Assembly: GCA_035702985.1 (NCBI GenBank)
Contig: DASSZD010000131.1
Location: 1 to 19,184, forward strand
Length of the DNA: 19,184 bases
Reading direction: 5' to 3'
Source: JAKAXG01 sp035702985
Lineage (GTDB): Bacteria > Actinomycetota > Acidimicrobiia > Acidimicrobiales > Palsa-688
Position numbers and translations under genes: made by a program. This document shows positions 6,713 through 12,663 of the stretch, piece after piece (position 1 is the stretch's first letter; each line of letters begins with the position of its first letter). Under the pieces are notes generated by a model, which had not been told where the DNA came from, ran no database searches, and saw only the letters and a program-made list of their open reading frames with translations.

Positions 6713-6742
6713 GACGATGCGGGGCCGGGCCCCTCCAGCGGG

Positions 6743-6748
6743 TACCGT
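6743..6748 (+). promoter_or_regulatory. -10 element (TACCGT) upstream of the mini-ORF and SnoaL-like gene
   Basis: TACCGT is followed by 6 nt (CGCCCG) and a GTG at 6755. That GTG opens a seven-codon ORF and is out of frame with the SnoaL-like gene that follows. Confidence 0.45.
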
Positions 6749-6754
6749 CGCCCG

Positions 6755-6778
6755 GTGCCCGAGTCGAGGAAGGCCTAG
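6755..6778 (+). CDS. Putative leaderless seven-residue upstream ORF (MPESRKA)
   Basis: GTG at 6755-6757 sits 6 nt after a -10-like hexamer and encodes seven residues, ending in TAG (6776-6778). The last G of TAG is the first base of the GTG start of the SnoaL-like gene (TAGTG), and the Shine-Dalgarno AGGAAGG (6767-6773) of that gene lies inside the mini-ORF. The layout fits a tiny upstream ORF that feeds ribosomes to the next gene by stop-start coupling. The peptide has no Cys, Trp or amino-acid run that would suggest attenuation. There is no coding-statistics support because it is so short; ribosome profiling would decide. Confidence 0.35.
   Translation: MPESRKA
6767..6773 (+). promoter_or_regulatory. 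Shine-Dalgarno AGGAAGG fixing the GTG start of the SnoaL-like gene
   Basis: AGGAAGG lies 4 nt before the GTG at 6778. It is one of the few clear Shine-Dalgarno sequences in the window; most other genes lack one. Confidence 0.55.
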
Positions 6779-7167
6779 TGCAACCGCCGGAGCCCGTGCT
6801 GGCCGCCAACCGCCGGTACTACGAGGCGTTCGAAGCCCGCGATCTCGACGCCATGTCCGACGTGTGGGAACGGTCCGAACGGGCCCTGTGCACCCATCCC
6901 GGCTGGGCCACCCTGGAGGGCTGGGGGGCGGTGGCCGCCTCCTACTTCGCCCTGTTCCAGAGCGGCCAGCAGCTGCAGTTCGTGCTGACCCGGGAGCGGG
7001 TGACGGTGGCCGGCGACGCCGCCTGGGTGTCGCTGGACGAGAACCTGCTCGGCGACCAGGGCGGGGTGACGGTCGCCACCATCAACATCTTCGCCCGGCA
7101 CCCGGAGGGGTGGCGGATGGTGTGCCATCACGGGTCGGTGGTGCAGGCCGCCCCGCCCCGCCCGTAG
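6778..7167 (+). CDS. SnoaL-like / NTF2-fold protein
   Basis: The 129-residue protein is of typical length for the SnoaL-like NTF2 superfamily. It opens with the family helix VLAANRRYYEAFEARDLDAM (7-26), then MSDVW, the CTHPGWATLEGWGAV block (38-52), and alternating strands (LQFVLTRERVTVAGDAAWVS, VATINIFARHPEGWRMVCHHGS). The cone-shaped fold usually forms a small pocket for hydrolase or isomerase chemistry or ligand binding; the substrate cannot be told. It is soluble. The GTG at 6778 is fixed by AGGAAGG 4 nt upstream and by an overlapping upstream mini-ORF stop. Its 3' end overlaps the convergent DUF72 gene by 86 bp. Confidence 0.88.
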   Translation: MQPPEPVLAANRRYYEAFEARDLDAMSDVWERSERALCTHPGWATLEGWGAVAASYFALFQSGQQLQFVLTRERVTVAGDAAWVSLDENLLGDQGGVTVATINIFARHPEGWRMVCHHGSVVQAAPPRP

Positions 7168-8095
7168 CCCGCAGCAGGTGGAACAGCTCGGTGGCGTTGT
7201 CCACCGCGTCCGACCCCCAGCAGTTGTCCATGAGCACGTGCACCTCCGGCGAGGACGCGGCCAGGGCCCGGATGCGGTCCACCCAGCCGGCCAGCTCGTC
7301 GGCCCGGTAGCGGTAGGGGGAGGTCCAGGGCTGGTCTTCCACCTGCCGGCGCCCGATGAAGCGCACCACCGCCACGTCCGCGGTGGAGGCCACCATCCCG
7401 CATCCGGCCCGGGGACCCTCGCCCGGGCCGTCCACGCACACGTAGGCCAGGCCGTGGTCCTCCAACCATTCGAGGACCGGCTCCCGGTCGTCGCCGGCCA
7501 GCCACTTGGGGCTGCGCATCTCCACCGCCACCCGGAACCCGTCCATGCGCCGGGCCATCAGGGCCAGCTCCGCCCACGCCTCGGGCCGGGGGCTGAACCA
7601 CCCCGGGTACTGGAACACGACCACCCCCAGGCGGCCGGCGTCGCGGAGCGGGCGCAGGGCGTGGGTGAAGCGGTCCCAGCACTCGTCCAGGACGTCATCG
7701 GGCAGGTGGGTGGGGTACAGCCGCCGCCGGTCCCGGTGGCGGTCCGCCACCGCCCCCTGCAGGTCGGGCCACAGCGAGTCGGGAAGGGTCGGGGCCCCGG
7801 TGAACAGCGACCAGGCCCGGATGTCGAACACGAACCCCGGCGGGGTCCGCTCCACCCACTGGGCGCACAGGTCGGGGGTGGGCGGGAACCGGTAGGTGGT
7901 GGCCACCTCGGCCAGGGGGAACCGGCTGGCGTAGAACCCCAGGCGGGCCCGTGCGGTCATGGTCTTGCGGGGGTAGAACGTCCCTGCCTGGACCAGGCCC
8001 CTGTCCGCCCACGAGGTGGTGCCCAGGAACACCCGGCTGCCGCCGATGTCCACCCGGGCGCAGTCGTCGTCCAGCTCCAACAGGTCCATCCGCAT
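7082..8095 (-). CDS. DUF72 (YecE-like) TIM-barrel protein
   Basis: The 337-residue protein shows DUF72 hallmarks: FLGTTSWADRGLVQAGTFYP, the FYASRFPLAEVATTYRFPP block, FVFDIRAWSLFTG, VVFQYPGWFSP, VAVEMRSPKW, VCVDGP and the terminal VHVLMDNCWGSDAVDNATEL. DUF72 proteins are predicted TIM barrels of unknown reaction. The C-terminal ~30 residues after ELFHLL are Pro/Gly/Arg-rich and are encoded opposite the SnoaL-like gene; they are probably an unconserved tail. The ATG at 8093-8095 (MRMD) is used; a second ATG two codons in is an alternative. A -10 (TACCCT, 8106-8111) lies 10 nt upstream, back to back with the malQ promoter across a 26-bp gap. Confidence 0.88.
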   Translation of the reverse strand: MRMDLLELDDDCARVDIGGSRVFLGTTSWADRGLVQAGTFYPRKTMTARARLGFYASRFPLAEVATTYRFPPTPDLCAQWVERTPPGFVFDIRAWSLFTGAPTLPDSLWPDLQGAVADRHRDRRRLYPTHLPDDVLDECWDRFTHALRPLRDAGRLGVVVFQYPGWFSPRPEAWAELALMARRMDGFRVAVEMRSPKWLAGDDREPVLEWLEDHGLAYVCVDGPGEGPRAGCGMVASTADVAVVRFIGRRQVEDQPWTSPYRYRADELAGWVDRIRALAASSPEVHVLMDNCWGSDAVDNATELFHLLRATGGAGRPAPPTRDGTPSATPPGAGRRC

Positions 8096-8105
8096 TACGA
8101 AGACA

Positions 8106-8115
8106 AGGGTATGCG
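8106..8115. promoter_or_regulatory. Overlapping back-to-back -10 elements of DUF72 gene and malQ
   Basis: On the minus strand TACCCT (8106-8111) lies 10 nt before the DUF72 ATG. On the plus strand TATGCG (8110-8115), an imperfect -10, lies 6 nt before the malQ ATG at 8122. They share bases 8110-8111, and the whole intergenic gap is 26 bp, so two polymerases could hardly occupy them together. Confidence 0.35.
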
Positions 8116-8121
8116 CCGACT

Positions 8122-9969
8122 ATGACAGCAGGCATCGATCCCGACCGCTGGGGGGTGGCTCCCGGGTTCCACGACGTCGGCGGCGTCTGGCGGGAGGCGC
8201 CCCGGTCCACCATCGACGCCATCCTCGAGTCGATGGGCGCCGGGCCGGGCGACCCGCCTCCCCCGGCCCTGGTCACGGTGCGGACCGACCACCCCCTGCC
8301 CGGCGTGGGCCGGGGCCGGCTCCGGCTGGAGGACGGCGCCGAGTCCCCCGTCGACGGGGACCTGCCGGCCGGGATCCCGCCCGGCTACCACACCTTCGAG
8401 CCGGAGGGCGGCTCCCCCCACACCCTGATCGTCAGCCCGGGGCGGGTTCCCTACCCGGACCGGCCCATGTGGGGGTTCGCCGCCCAGCTGTACGCCACCC
8501 GCTCCACCCGCAGCTGGGGGATCGGGGACCTCGACGACCTGCGGGAGCTGGGGGAGTGGGCGGCCGGGCTGGGAGCCGGGTTCAGCCTGGTCAACCCGCT
8601 GCACGCCCCGACCCCGGGCCGCCCGGTGCAGCCCAGCCCCTATTACCCGGGCAGCCGCTGTTTCATGAACCCTCTGTACATCGCCGTGGAACGGGTCGAA
8701 GGGGCCGACCGGCTGGAGGCGCTCGACCGGCTGGCGGCCGCCGGCCGGCAGCTCAACCGGGACCGCCACATCGACCGGGACCGGGTGTGGGACCTCAAGT
8801 CGGAGGCCCTGGAAGGCCTGTTCGGCTTCTTCGCCGGCCACCAGGACTTCGACCGGTTCCTCTCCCGGCGGGGCCGGGCGCTGGAGATGTTCGCGGCGTT
8901 CTGCGCCCTGGCCGAGCGGCACGGCACCGACTGGCGGGCCTGGCCGGCCGGCATCCGCCACCCCGGCGGGGAGGAGGTGGCCGGGTTCGCCCGGTCCGAG
9001 GTGGGCCGCACCCGCATCCGCTACCACTCCTGGCTGCAGTGGCTGCTCGACCGGCAGGCCGCCGAGGCCAACGACCGGCTCGGCCTGGTCGCCGACCTGG
9101 CCGTGGGAGTGGACCCGAGCGGGCCCGACTCGTGGATATGGCAGGACAGCTTCGCCGAGGGGATGCGCGTCGGCGCCCCACCTGACGAGTTCAACACCCT
9201 CGGCCAGGACTGGGGCCTGCCCCCGTTCGACCCGTGGCGGCTCAGGCAGGGGGGTTACGCCCCGTGGATCGAGGCGTTGCGGGCGGGCATGGCCCACGGG
9301 GCGGGGCTGCGAGTCGACCACGTCATGGGCCTGTTCCGGCTGTACTGGATAACCCCGGAGGGGGACGCCGGCCGGGGCGCCTACGTCCGCTACCCCCACG
9401 ACGACCTGCTCAACATCCTGACCCTGGAGGCCCACCGGGCCGGGGCGTACGTGGTCGGCGAGGATCTGGGCACGGTGGAGGACCACGTCCGCCGGGACCT
9501 GTCCGAAAGGAGGGTGCTGTCGTACCGGGTGTGGTGGTTCGAGGACGGCCGGCCGGGCACCTGGCCGGAGGCAGCCATGGGGGCGGTGACCACCCACGAC
9601 CTGCCGACGGTGACCGGCGTGCTCACCGGCTCGGACCTGGACGCCCAGCGGCGGATAGGCATGGAGCCCAACGAGGAGGCCTCGGCCGGGTTGCGGAGCA
9701 AGCTGCTGCAACGGTCCGGAGCCGACGAGGGCAGCCAGCCGGCCGAGGTGATCGCCGGGGTGTACCGGGACCTGGGCGCCGCCCCGTGCCGGCTGCTGGT
9801 GGCCTCCCTCGACGACGTGCTGGCGGTGGAGGAGCGCCCGAACATGCCCGGCACGACCGACGCCTGGCCCAACTGGTCGATCGCCCTGCCCGAGCCCCTG
9901 GAGCGCCTGGAGCAGGCGCCGCTGGCCGCTGCGGTGGCCGCCGGGCTGCGCCGGGACCGGCCCTCGTAG
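8122..9969 (+). CDS. malQ: 4-alpha-glucanotransferase (amylomaltase, GH77)
   Basis: The 615-residue enzyme has an N-terminal beta-domain followed by the GH77 barrel. Active-site landmarks are RSWGIGDLDDL, SPYYPGSRCFMNPLYI, the nucleophile D399 in LRVDHVMGLFRLYW, the acid/base E447 in VVGEDLGTV and the transition-state stabiliser D493 in TTHDLPTVTG, all conserved. It transfers alpha-1,4-glucan segments between maltodextrins in the cytoplasm. The ATG at 8122 is chosen over a frame extended to 7951 because the extension lies opposite the DUF72 gene and because family proteins begin near here. Its TAG stop (9967-9969) forms the first half of the ligC -10 element, and ligC starts 10 nt later. The large antisense frames beneath it are not genes. 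Confidence 0.95.
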   Translation: MTAGIDPDRWGVAPGFHDVGGVWREAPRSTIDAILESMGAGPGDPPPPALVTVRTDHPLPGVGRGRLRLEDGAESPVDGDLPAGIPPGYHTFEPEGGSPHTLIVSPGRVPYPDRPMWGFAAQLYATRSTRSWGIGDLDDLRELGEWAAGLGAGFSLVNPLHAPTPGRPVQPSPYYPGSRCFMNPLYIAVERVEGADRLEALDRLAAAGRQLNRDRHIDRDRVWDLKSEALEGLFGFFAGHQDFDRFLSRRGRALEMFAAFCALAERHGTDWRAWPAGIRHPGGEEVAGFARSEVGRTRIRYHSWLQWLLDRQAAEANDRLGLVADLAVGVDPSGPDSWIWQDSFAEGMRVGAPPDEFNTLGQDWGLPPFDPWRLRQGGYAPWIEALRAGMAHGAGLRVDHVMGLFRLYWITPEGDAGRGAYVRYPHDDLLNILTLEAHRAGAYVVGEDLGTVEDHVRRDLSERRVLSYRVWWFEDGRPGTWPEAAMGAVTTHDLPTVTGVLTGSDLDAQRRIGMEPNEEASAGLRSKLLQRSGADEGSQPAEVIAGVYRDLGAAPCRLLVASLDDVLAVEERPNMPGTTDAWPNWSIALPEPLERLEQAPLAAAVAAGLRRDRPS

Positions 9970-9972
9970 AGT
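9967..9972 (+). promoter_or_regulatory. -10 element (TAGAGT) of ligC, fused to the malQ stop codon
   Basis: TAGAGT is followed by 7 nt (TGCAGCG) and the GTG of ligC at 9980. The first three bases are the TAG stop of malQ. There is no Shine-Dalgarno before the GTG. Confidence 0.5.
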
Positions 9973-9979
9973 TGCAGCG

Positions 9980-11062
9980 GTGGATCTGCCCGTATCACCC
10001 CCAGTCGCGCCGATGCTGGCCCGGTCGGCCCCGGCCGTTCCCCTCGGCGAGTACCTGTACGAACCCAAATGGGACGGATTCCGCTGCATCGTGTTCCGCG
10101 ACGGCGACGAGGTGGAGCTGGGCAGCCGGAACGGCAAGCCCCTGACCCGGTACTTCCCCGAGGTGGTGGAGGCGGTCAGGACCAACCTGCCGCCCCGCTG
10201 CGTCCTGGACGGCGAGATCGTGGTGGCCGGCCCCCACGGGCTGGACTTCGACGTGCTCTCCCAGCGCATCCACCCGGCGGCGTCCCGCATTGACCTGCTC
10301 TCCCGCCGGACCCCCGCCCGTTTCGTGGCGTTCGACCTGCTGGCAGAAGGGGACCGGGACCTGCGCGACGCCCCGTTTTTGTCCCGCCGGAAAGCCCTGG
10401 AGGTGGCCCTGGCCGACGCCCGGCCGCCGGTCCACCTGACCCCGGTCACCTCCGATCCGGACGTCGCCGCCGACTGGTTTCAGCGGTTCGAGGGGGCCGG
10501 GCTCGACGGGGTGGTGGCCAAGGCCGCCGACCTGGCGTACCTCCCGGACCAGCGGGCCATGATCAAGGTCAAGCACGAGCGCACCGGGGATTTCGTGGTG
10601 GGCGGCTTCCGCTGGTACACCGCCGACCGGTCGGTGGTCGGCTCGCTGATGCTCGGGCTCTACGACGGCGACCAGCTGCAGCACGTCGGGGTGATCGGCT
10701 CGTTCCCGGCGGCCCGGCGGCGGAGCCTGGTCCAGGAGCTGGCCCCCTACCGGGACCCGGACGGGCACCCGTGGGCGGAGTGGGCCGAGTTCATGGTGGC
10801 CGACGGCGGCCGGGCGCCGGGGGCGGGTAGCCGGTGGAACGCCGGCAAGGATCTGAGCTTCGAGCCGCTGCGCCCGGAGCTGGTGGTGGAGGCCGCCTTC
10901 GAGCACCTGCAGGGCCGGCGCCTGCGCCACACCGCCCGGTTCCGGAGGTGGCGCCCCGACCGGGAGGCCAGGAGCTGCACCTACGACCAGATGGACGTGG
11001 CGGTGCCGGCGCTGCTGTCGGATGTGTTCGGCGCTCCCGGATCACTAGCGTCTGGCTCGTGA
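9980..11062 (+). CDS. ligC: ATP-dependent DNA ligase, LigC type
   Basis: The 360-residue protein matches mycobacterial LigC in length and along its whole sequence as I recall it. Motif I is EPKWDGFR with the adenylated K30; further blocks are VELGSRNGKP and LTRYFPE, CVLDGEIVVA, ARFVAFDLLA, EGAGLDGVVAKA and MIKVKHERTGDFVVGG. The C-terminal OB domain carries SRWNAGKDLSFEPLRPELVVE and RHTARFRRWRPDRE. LigC seals nicks in double-stranded DNA with ATP as a back-up to NAD-dependent LigA; in mycobacteria it is tied to base-excision repair and ribonucleotide-tolerant gap filling. No Ku or Prim-Pol gene is in the window. The GTG start follows malQ by 10 nt and has its own -10. The TGA overlaps the start of the 2H phosphoesterase (GTGA). 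Confidence 0.94.
   Translation: MDLPVSPPVAPMLARSAPAVPLGEYLYEPKWDGFRCIVFRDGDEVELGSRNGKPLTRYFPEVVEAVRTNLPPRCVLDGEIVVAGPHGLDFDVLSQRIHPAASRIDLLSRRTPARFVAFDLLAEGDRDLRDAPFLSRRKALEVALADARPPVHLTPVTSDPDVAADWFQRFEGAGLDGVVAKAADLAYLPDQRAMIKVKHERTGDFVVGGFRWYTADRSVVGSLMLGLYDGDQLQHVGVIGSFPAARRRSLVQELAPYRDPDGHPWAEWAEFMVADGGRAPGAGSRWNAGKDLSFEPLRPELVVEAAFEHLQGRRLRHTARFRRWRPDREARSCTYDQMDVAVPALLSDVFGAPGSLASGS
11046..11051 (+). promoter_or_regulatory. -10 element (TAGCGT) of the 2H phosphoesterase gene
   Basis: TAGCGT lies inside the end of ligC, 7 nt (CTGGCTC) before the GTG at 11059. The 11-mer TAGCGTCTGGC recurs at the same place before the gene at 16011. Confidence 0.45.
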
Positions 11063-11595
11063 GCGCTCCGGGTACCAGCAGCGGCCGCATCCAGAGCGCC
11101 GTGCTCATCCCGGTGCCGGAGGCCGACGCGGTGGTGGGCCGGTGGCGGTTCGAGCACGACCCGGTGGCCGCCGCCGGGGTGCCGGCGCACGTGACGCTCA
11201 TCGTGCCGTGGCTGCCCCCGGACGAGATCACCCCCCGGGACCTGGCCGACCTGGACGAGGAGCTGGCGGACGTCAAGGCGTTCGACTTCGAGCTGGCCCG
11301 GGTGGACTGGTTCGGCCGGCGGGTGCTGTGGGTGGCACCCGAACCGGCGGCCCCGTTCCTGGAGCTGACCGGCCGGCTGGCCGAGCGGTTCAGCACCCCC
11401 CCGTGGGAGGACGAGTTCGACGAGGTGGTACCCCACCTGACGGTGGCTCACGCCAGTGACGGGGTGGAGCTGGTGCCGGTGGCGGCCGACGTGGCCACCC
11501 GGCTACCCCTGCGGTGCCGGGCCGAGGAGGTGTGGGTGATGTGCGCCGGCGGCTCCCGGTGGGAACTGCGCCACCGGGTCCGCCTGGCCACCTGA
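11059..11595 (+). CDS. 2H phosphoesterase / 2'-5' RNA ligase-like protein
   Basis: The 178-residue protein has the two HxT motifs that define 2H phosphoesterases: AHVTLIVPW (H44, T46) and PHLTVAH (H126, T128), about 80 residues apart, with the bilobal beta-rich fold implied between them. Family members hydrolyse or form 2'-5' and 2',3'-cyclic phosphodiesters, for example LigT/ThpR. The GTG at 11059 overlaps the ligC stop as GTGA, indicating translational coupling, and a -10-like TAGCGT sits 7 nt upstream so it may also start alone. I infer a nucleic-acid end-processing partner for LigC, but a tRNA or nucleotide role is equally open. It converges on the SDR gene across a hairpin. It is soluble with no leader. 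Confidence 0.87.
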   Translation: MSAPGTSSGRIQSAVLIPVPEADAVVGRWRFEHDPVAAAGVPAHVTLIVPWLPPDEITPRDLADLDEELADVKAFDFELARVDWFGRRVLWVAPEPAAPFLELTGRLAERFSTPPWEDEFDEVVPHLTVAHASDGVELVPVAADVATRLPLRCRAEEVWVMCAGGSRWELRHRVRLAT

Positions 11596-11604
11596 CACCG
11601 GTCC

Positions 11605-11621
11605 GGGCCCCGGCGGGGCCC
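11605..11621. terminator. GC hairpin between convergent genes
   Basis: GGGCCCC (11605-11611), loop GGC, GGGGCCC (11615-11621) is a perfect 7-bp stem in the 42-bp gap between the 2H phosphoesterase and SDR stop codons. It has no T-tract. It is a probable two-way terminator. Confidence 0.5.
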
Positions 11622-11637
11622 CAGGCCGGGTCAGCTG

Positions 11638-12543
11638 CTACCCCTCGTGCTCCTGGAGCATCTTGAACAGGAACCCGGTCTCGTCGCCGGCGCTGGTGGG
11701 CACCAGGTAGCCGGACTCGTCGCGGATCTCCTCGAGGTGGTCCCGCACGTCCTCGACGCTGAGATTGGGGTTGAAGTAGCCCTTGGTCATCCCCACGAAG
11801 AACCGGGCCACCCGACCGGCGGCCACGCTGAACACCTCGCCGGTGACCGAGCACTCCTCCGACGCCAGCCAGGCGACGACCGGCGAGACCAGCTCGGGGT
11901 CCAGCTTGGCTGCGGCCGCCCCCATGAGCTCCTCGGTCATGCGGGTCCGGGCGATGGGGGCGATGGCGTTGACCCGGATGTTGTACTTGGCCCCCTCGAG
12001 GGCCAGGACCCGGGTGAAGCCCACCAGGCCCATCTTGGCGGCGCCGTAGTTGCTCTGGCCGAAGTTGCCGAGCACGCCCGACTGCGAGGTGGTGTTGACC
12101 ACCCGGCCGTAGCCCTGGTCGCGCATCTTCAGCCACGCCGGCTTGGTCACGAAGAAGGCGCCCTTGAGGTGGACGTCGAGGACCGGCTCGAGCAGGTCCG
12201 GGGTCAGGTTGTGGAAGGTCTTGTCCCGCAGGATGCCGGCGTTGTTGACGACGATGTCGATCCGGCCGAAGTTGTCGATGGCGGTCTGCACGATGGCCTC
12301 GCCACCCTCGGCGGTGGAGACGCTGCTGCCGTCGGCGACGGCCTCCCCACCGGCGTCGCGGATCTCCTGGGCGACCTTCTCGGCCGGGCCCTTGTCGGCG
12401 CCCTCGCCGGTGACCGATCCACCCAGGTCGTTGACCACGACCCGGGCACCACGCGACGCCAGGAGCAGGGCGTGCTGGCGACCCAGGCCGCCTCCTGCGC
12501 CGGTGACGATCGCAACCTTGCCGTCGAAACCGATTTCTGCCAT
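11638..12543 (-). CDS. Short-chain dehydrogenase, HSD17B4/MFE-2-type
   Basis: The 301-residue SDR has the NAD(P) loop TGAGGGLGRQHA (14-25), VVVNDLGG (35-42), NNAG (100-103) and the catalytic triad S153, Y166 and K170 (SNYGAAK). The opening and the DLGG block resemble the dehydrogenase part of peroxisomal multifunctional enzyme type 2, which oxidises 3-hydroxyacyl-CoA. Residues from about 245 onward (ARFFVGMTKGYFNPNLSVED through the end) form a C-terminal extension beyond the usual SDR core, as in that family. An acyl-CoA or steroid-CoA substrate is inferred. The ATG at 12541-12543 has TAGGTT 6 nt upstream (leaderless). It lies 120 bp downstream of the flavoprotein gene on the same strand. Confidence 0.92.
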   Translation of the reverse strand: MAEIGFDGKVAIVTGAGGGLGRQHALLLASRGARVVVNDLGGSVTGEGADKGPAEKVAQEIRDAGGEAVADGSSVSTAEGGEAIVQTAIDNFGRIDIVVNNAGILRDKTFHNLTPDLLEPVLDVHLKGAFFVTKPAWLKMRDQGYGRVVNTTSQSGVLGNFGQSNYGAAKMGLVGFTRVLALEGAKYNIRVNAIAPIARTRMTEELMGAAAAKLDPELVSPVVAWLASEECSVTGEVFSVAAGRVARFFVGMTKGYFNPNLSVEDVRDHLEEIRDESGYLVPTSAGDETGFLFKMLQEHEG

Positions 12544-12549
12544 GGCCGG

Positions 12550-12555
12550 AACCTA
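12550..12555 (-). promoter_or_regulatory. -10 element (TAGGTT) of the SDR, leaderless
   Basis: TAGGTT on the minus strand is followed by CCGGCC and the ATG at 12543. No Shine-Dalgarno fits. Confidence 0.55.
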
Positions 12556-12645
12556 GCGCCACGGGCCGTCGCACTACGAATCTGGCGCAGGCCCGGCGGG
12601 CGTCCCTCCGCTCACCGGGCTTCTGTCCGGATCCCTGACAAGTCG

Positions 12646-12662
12646 AGCCCGCCGGGCGGGCT
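12646..12662. terminator. Hairpin just after the flavoprotein stop codon
   Basis: AGCCCGCCGGGCGGGCT is a perfect palindrome around one base and gives a stem of about seven pairs, one base beyond the TGA (12664-12666). There is no T-run in the direction of the minus-strand gene; a TTT follows only on the plus strand. It probably ends or attenuates the flavoprotein transcript before the SDR promoter. Confidence 0.4.
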
Positions 12663-12663
12663 T

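Noticed and set aside
7951..8121. N-terminal extension of malQ
   Set aside because: It overlaps the 5' end of the DUF72 gene, is Pro/Arg/Gly-rich and has no counterpart in the family; ATG 8122 fits known starts.
8095..10449. 784-codon minus-strand frame opposite malQ and ligC
   Set aside because: malQ and ligC carry all catalytic motifs in the + strand; the antisense product has low-complexity composition and no recognisable domain.
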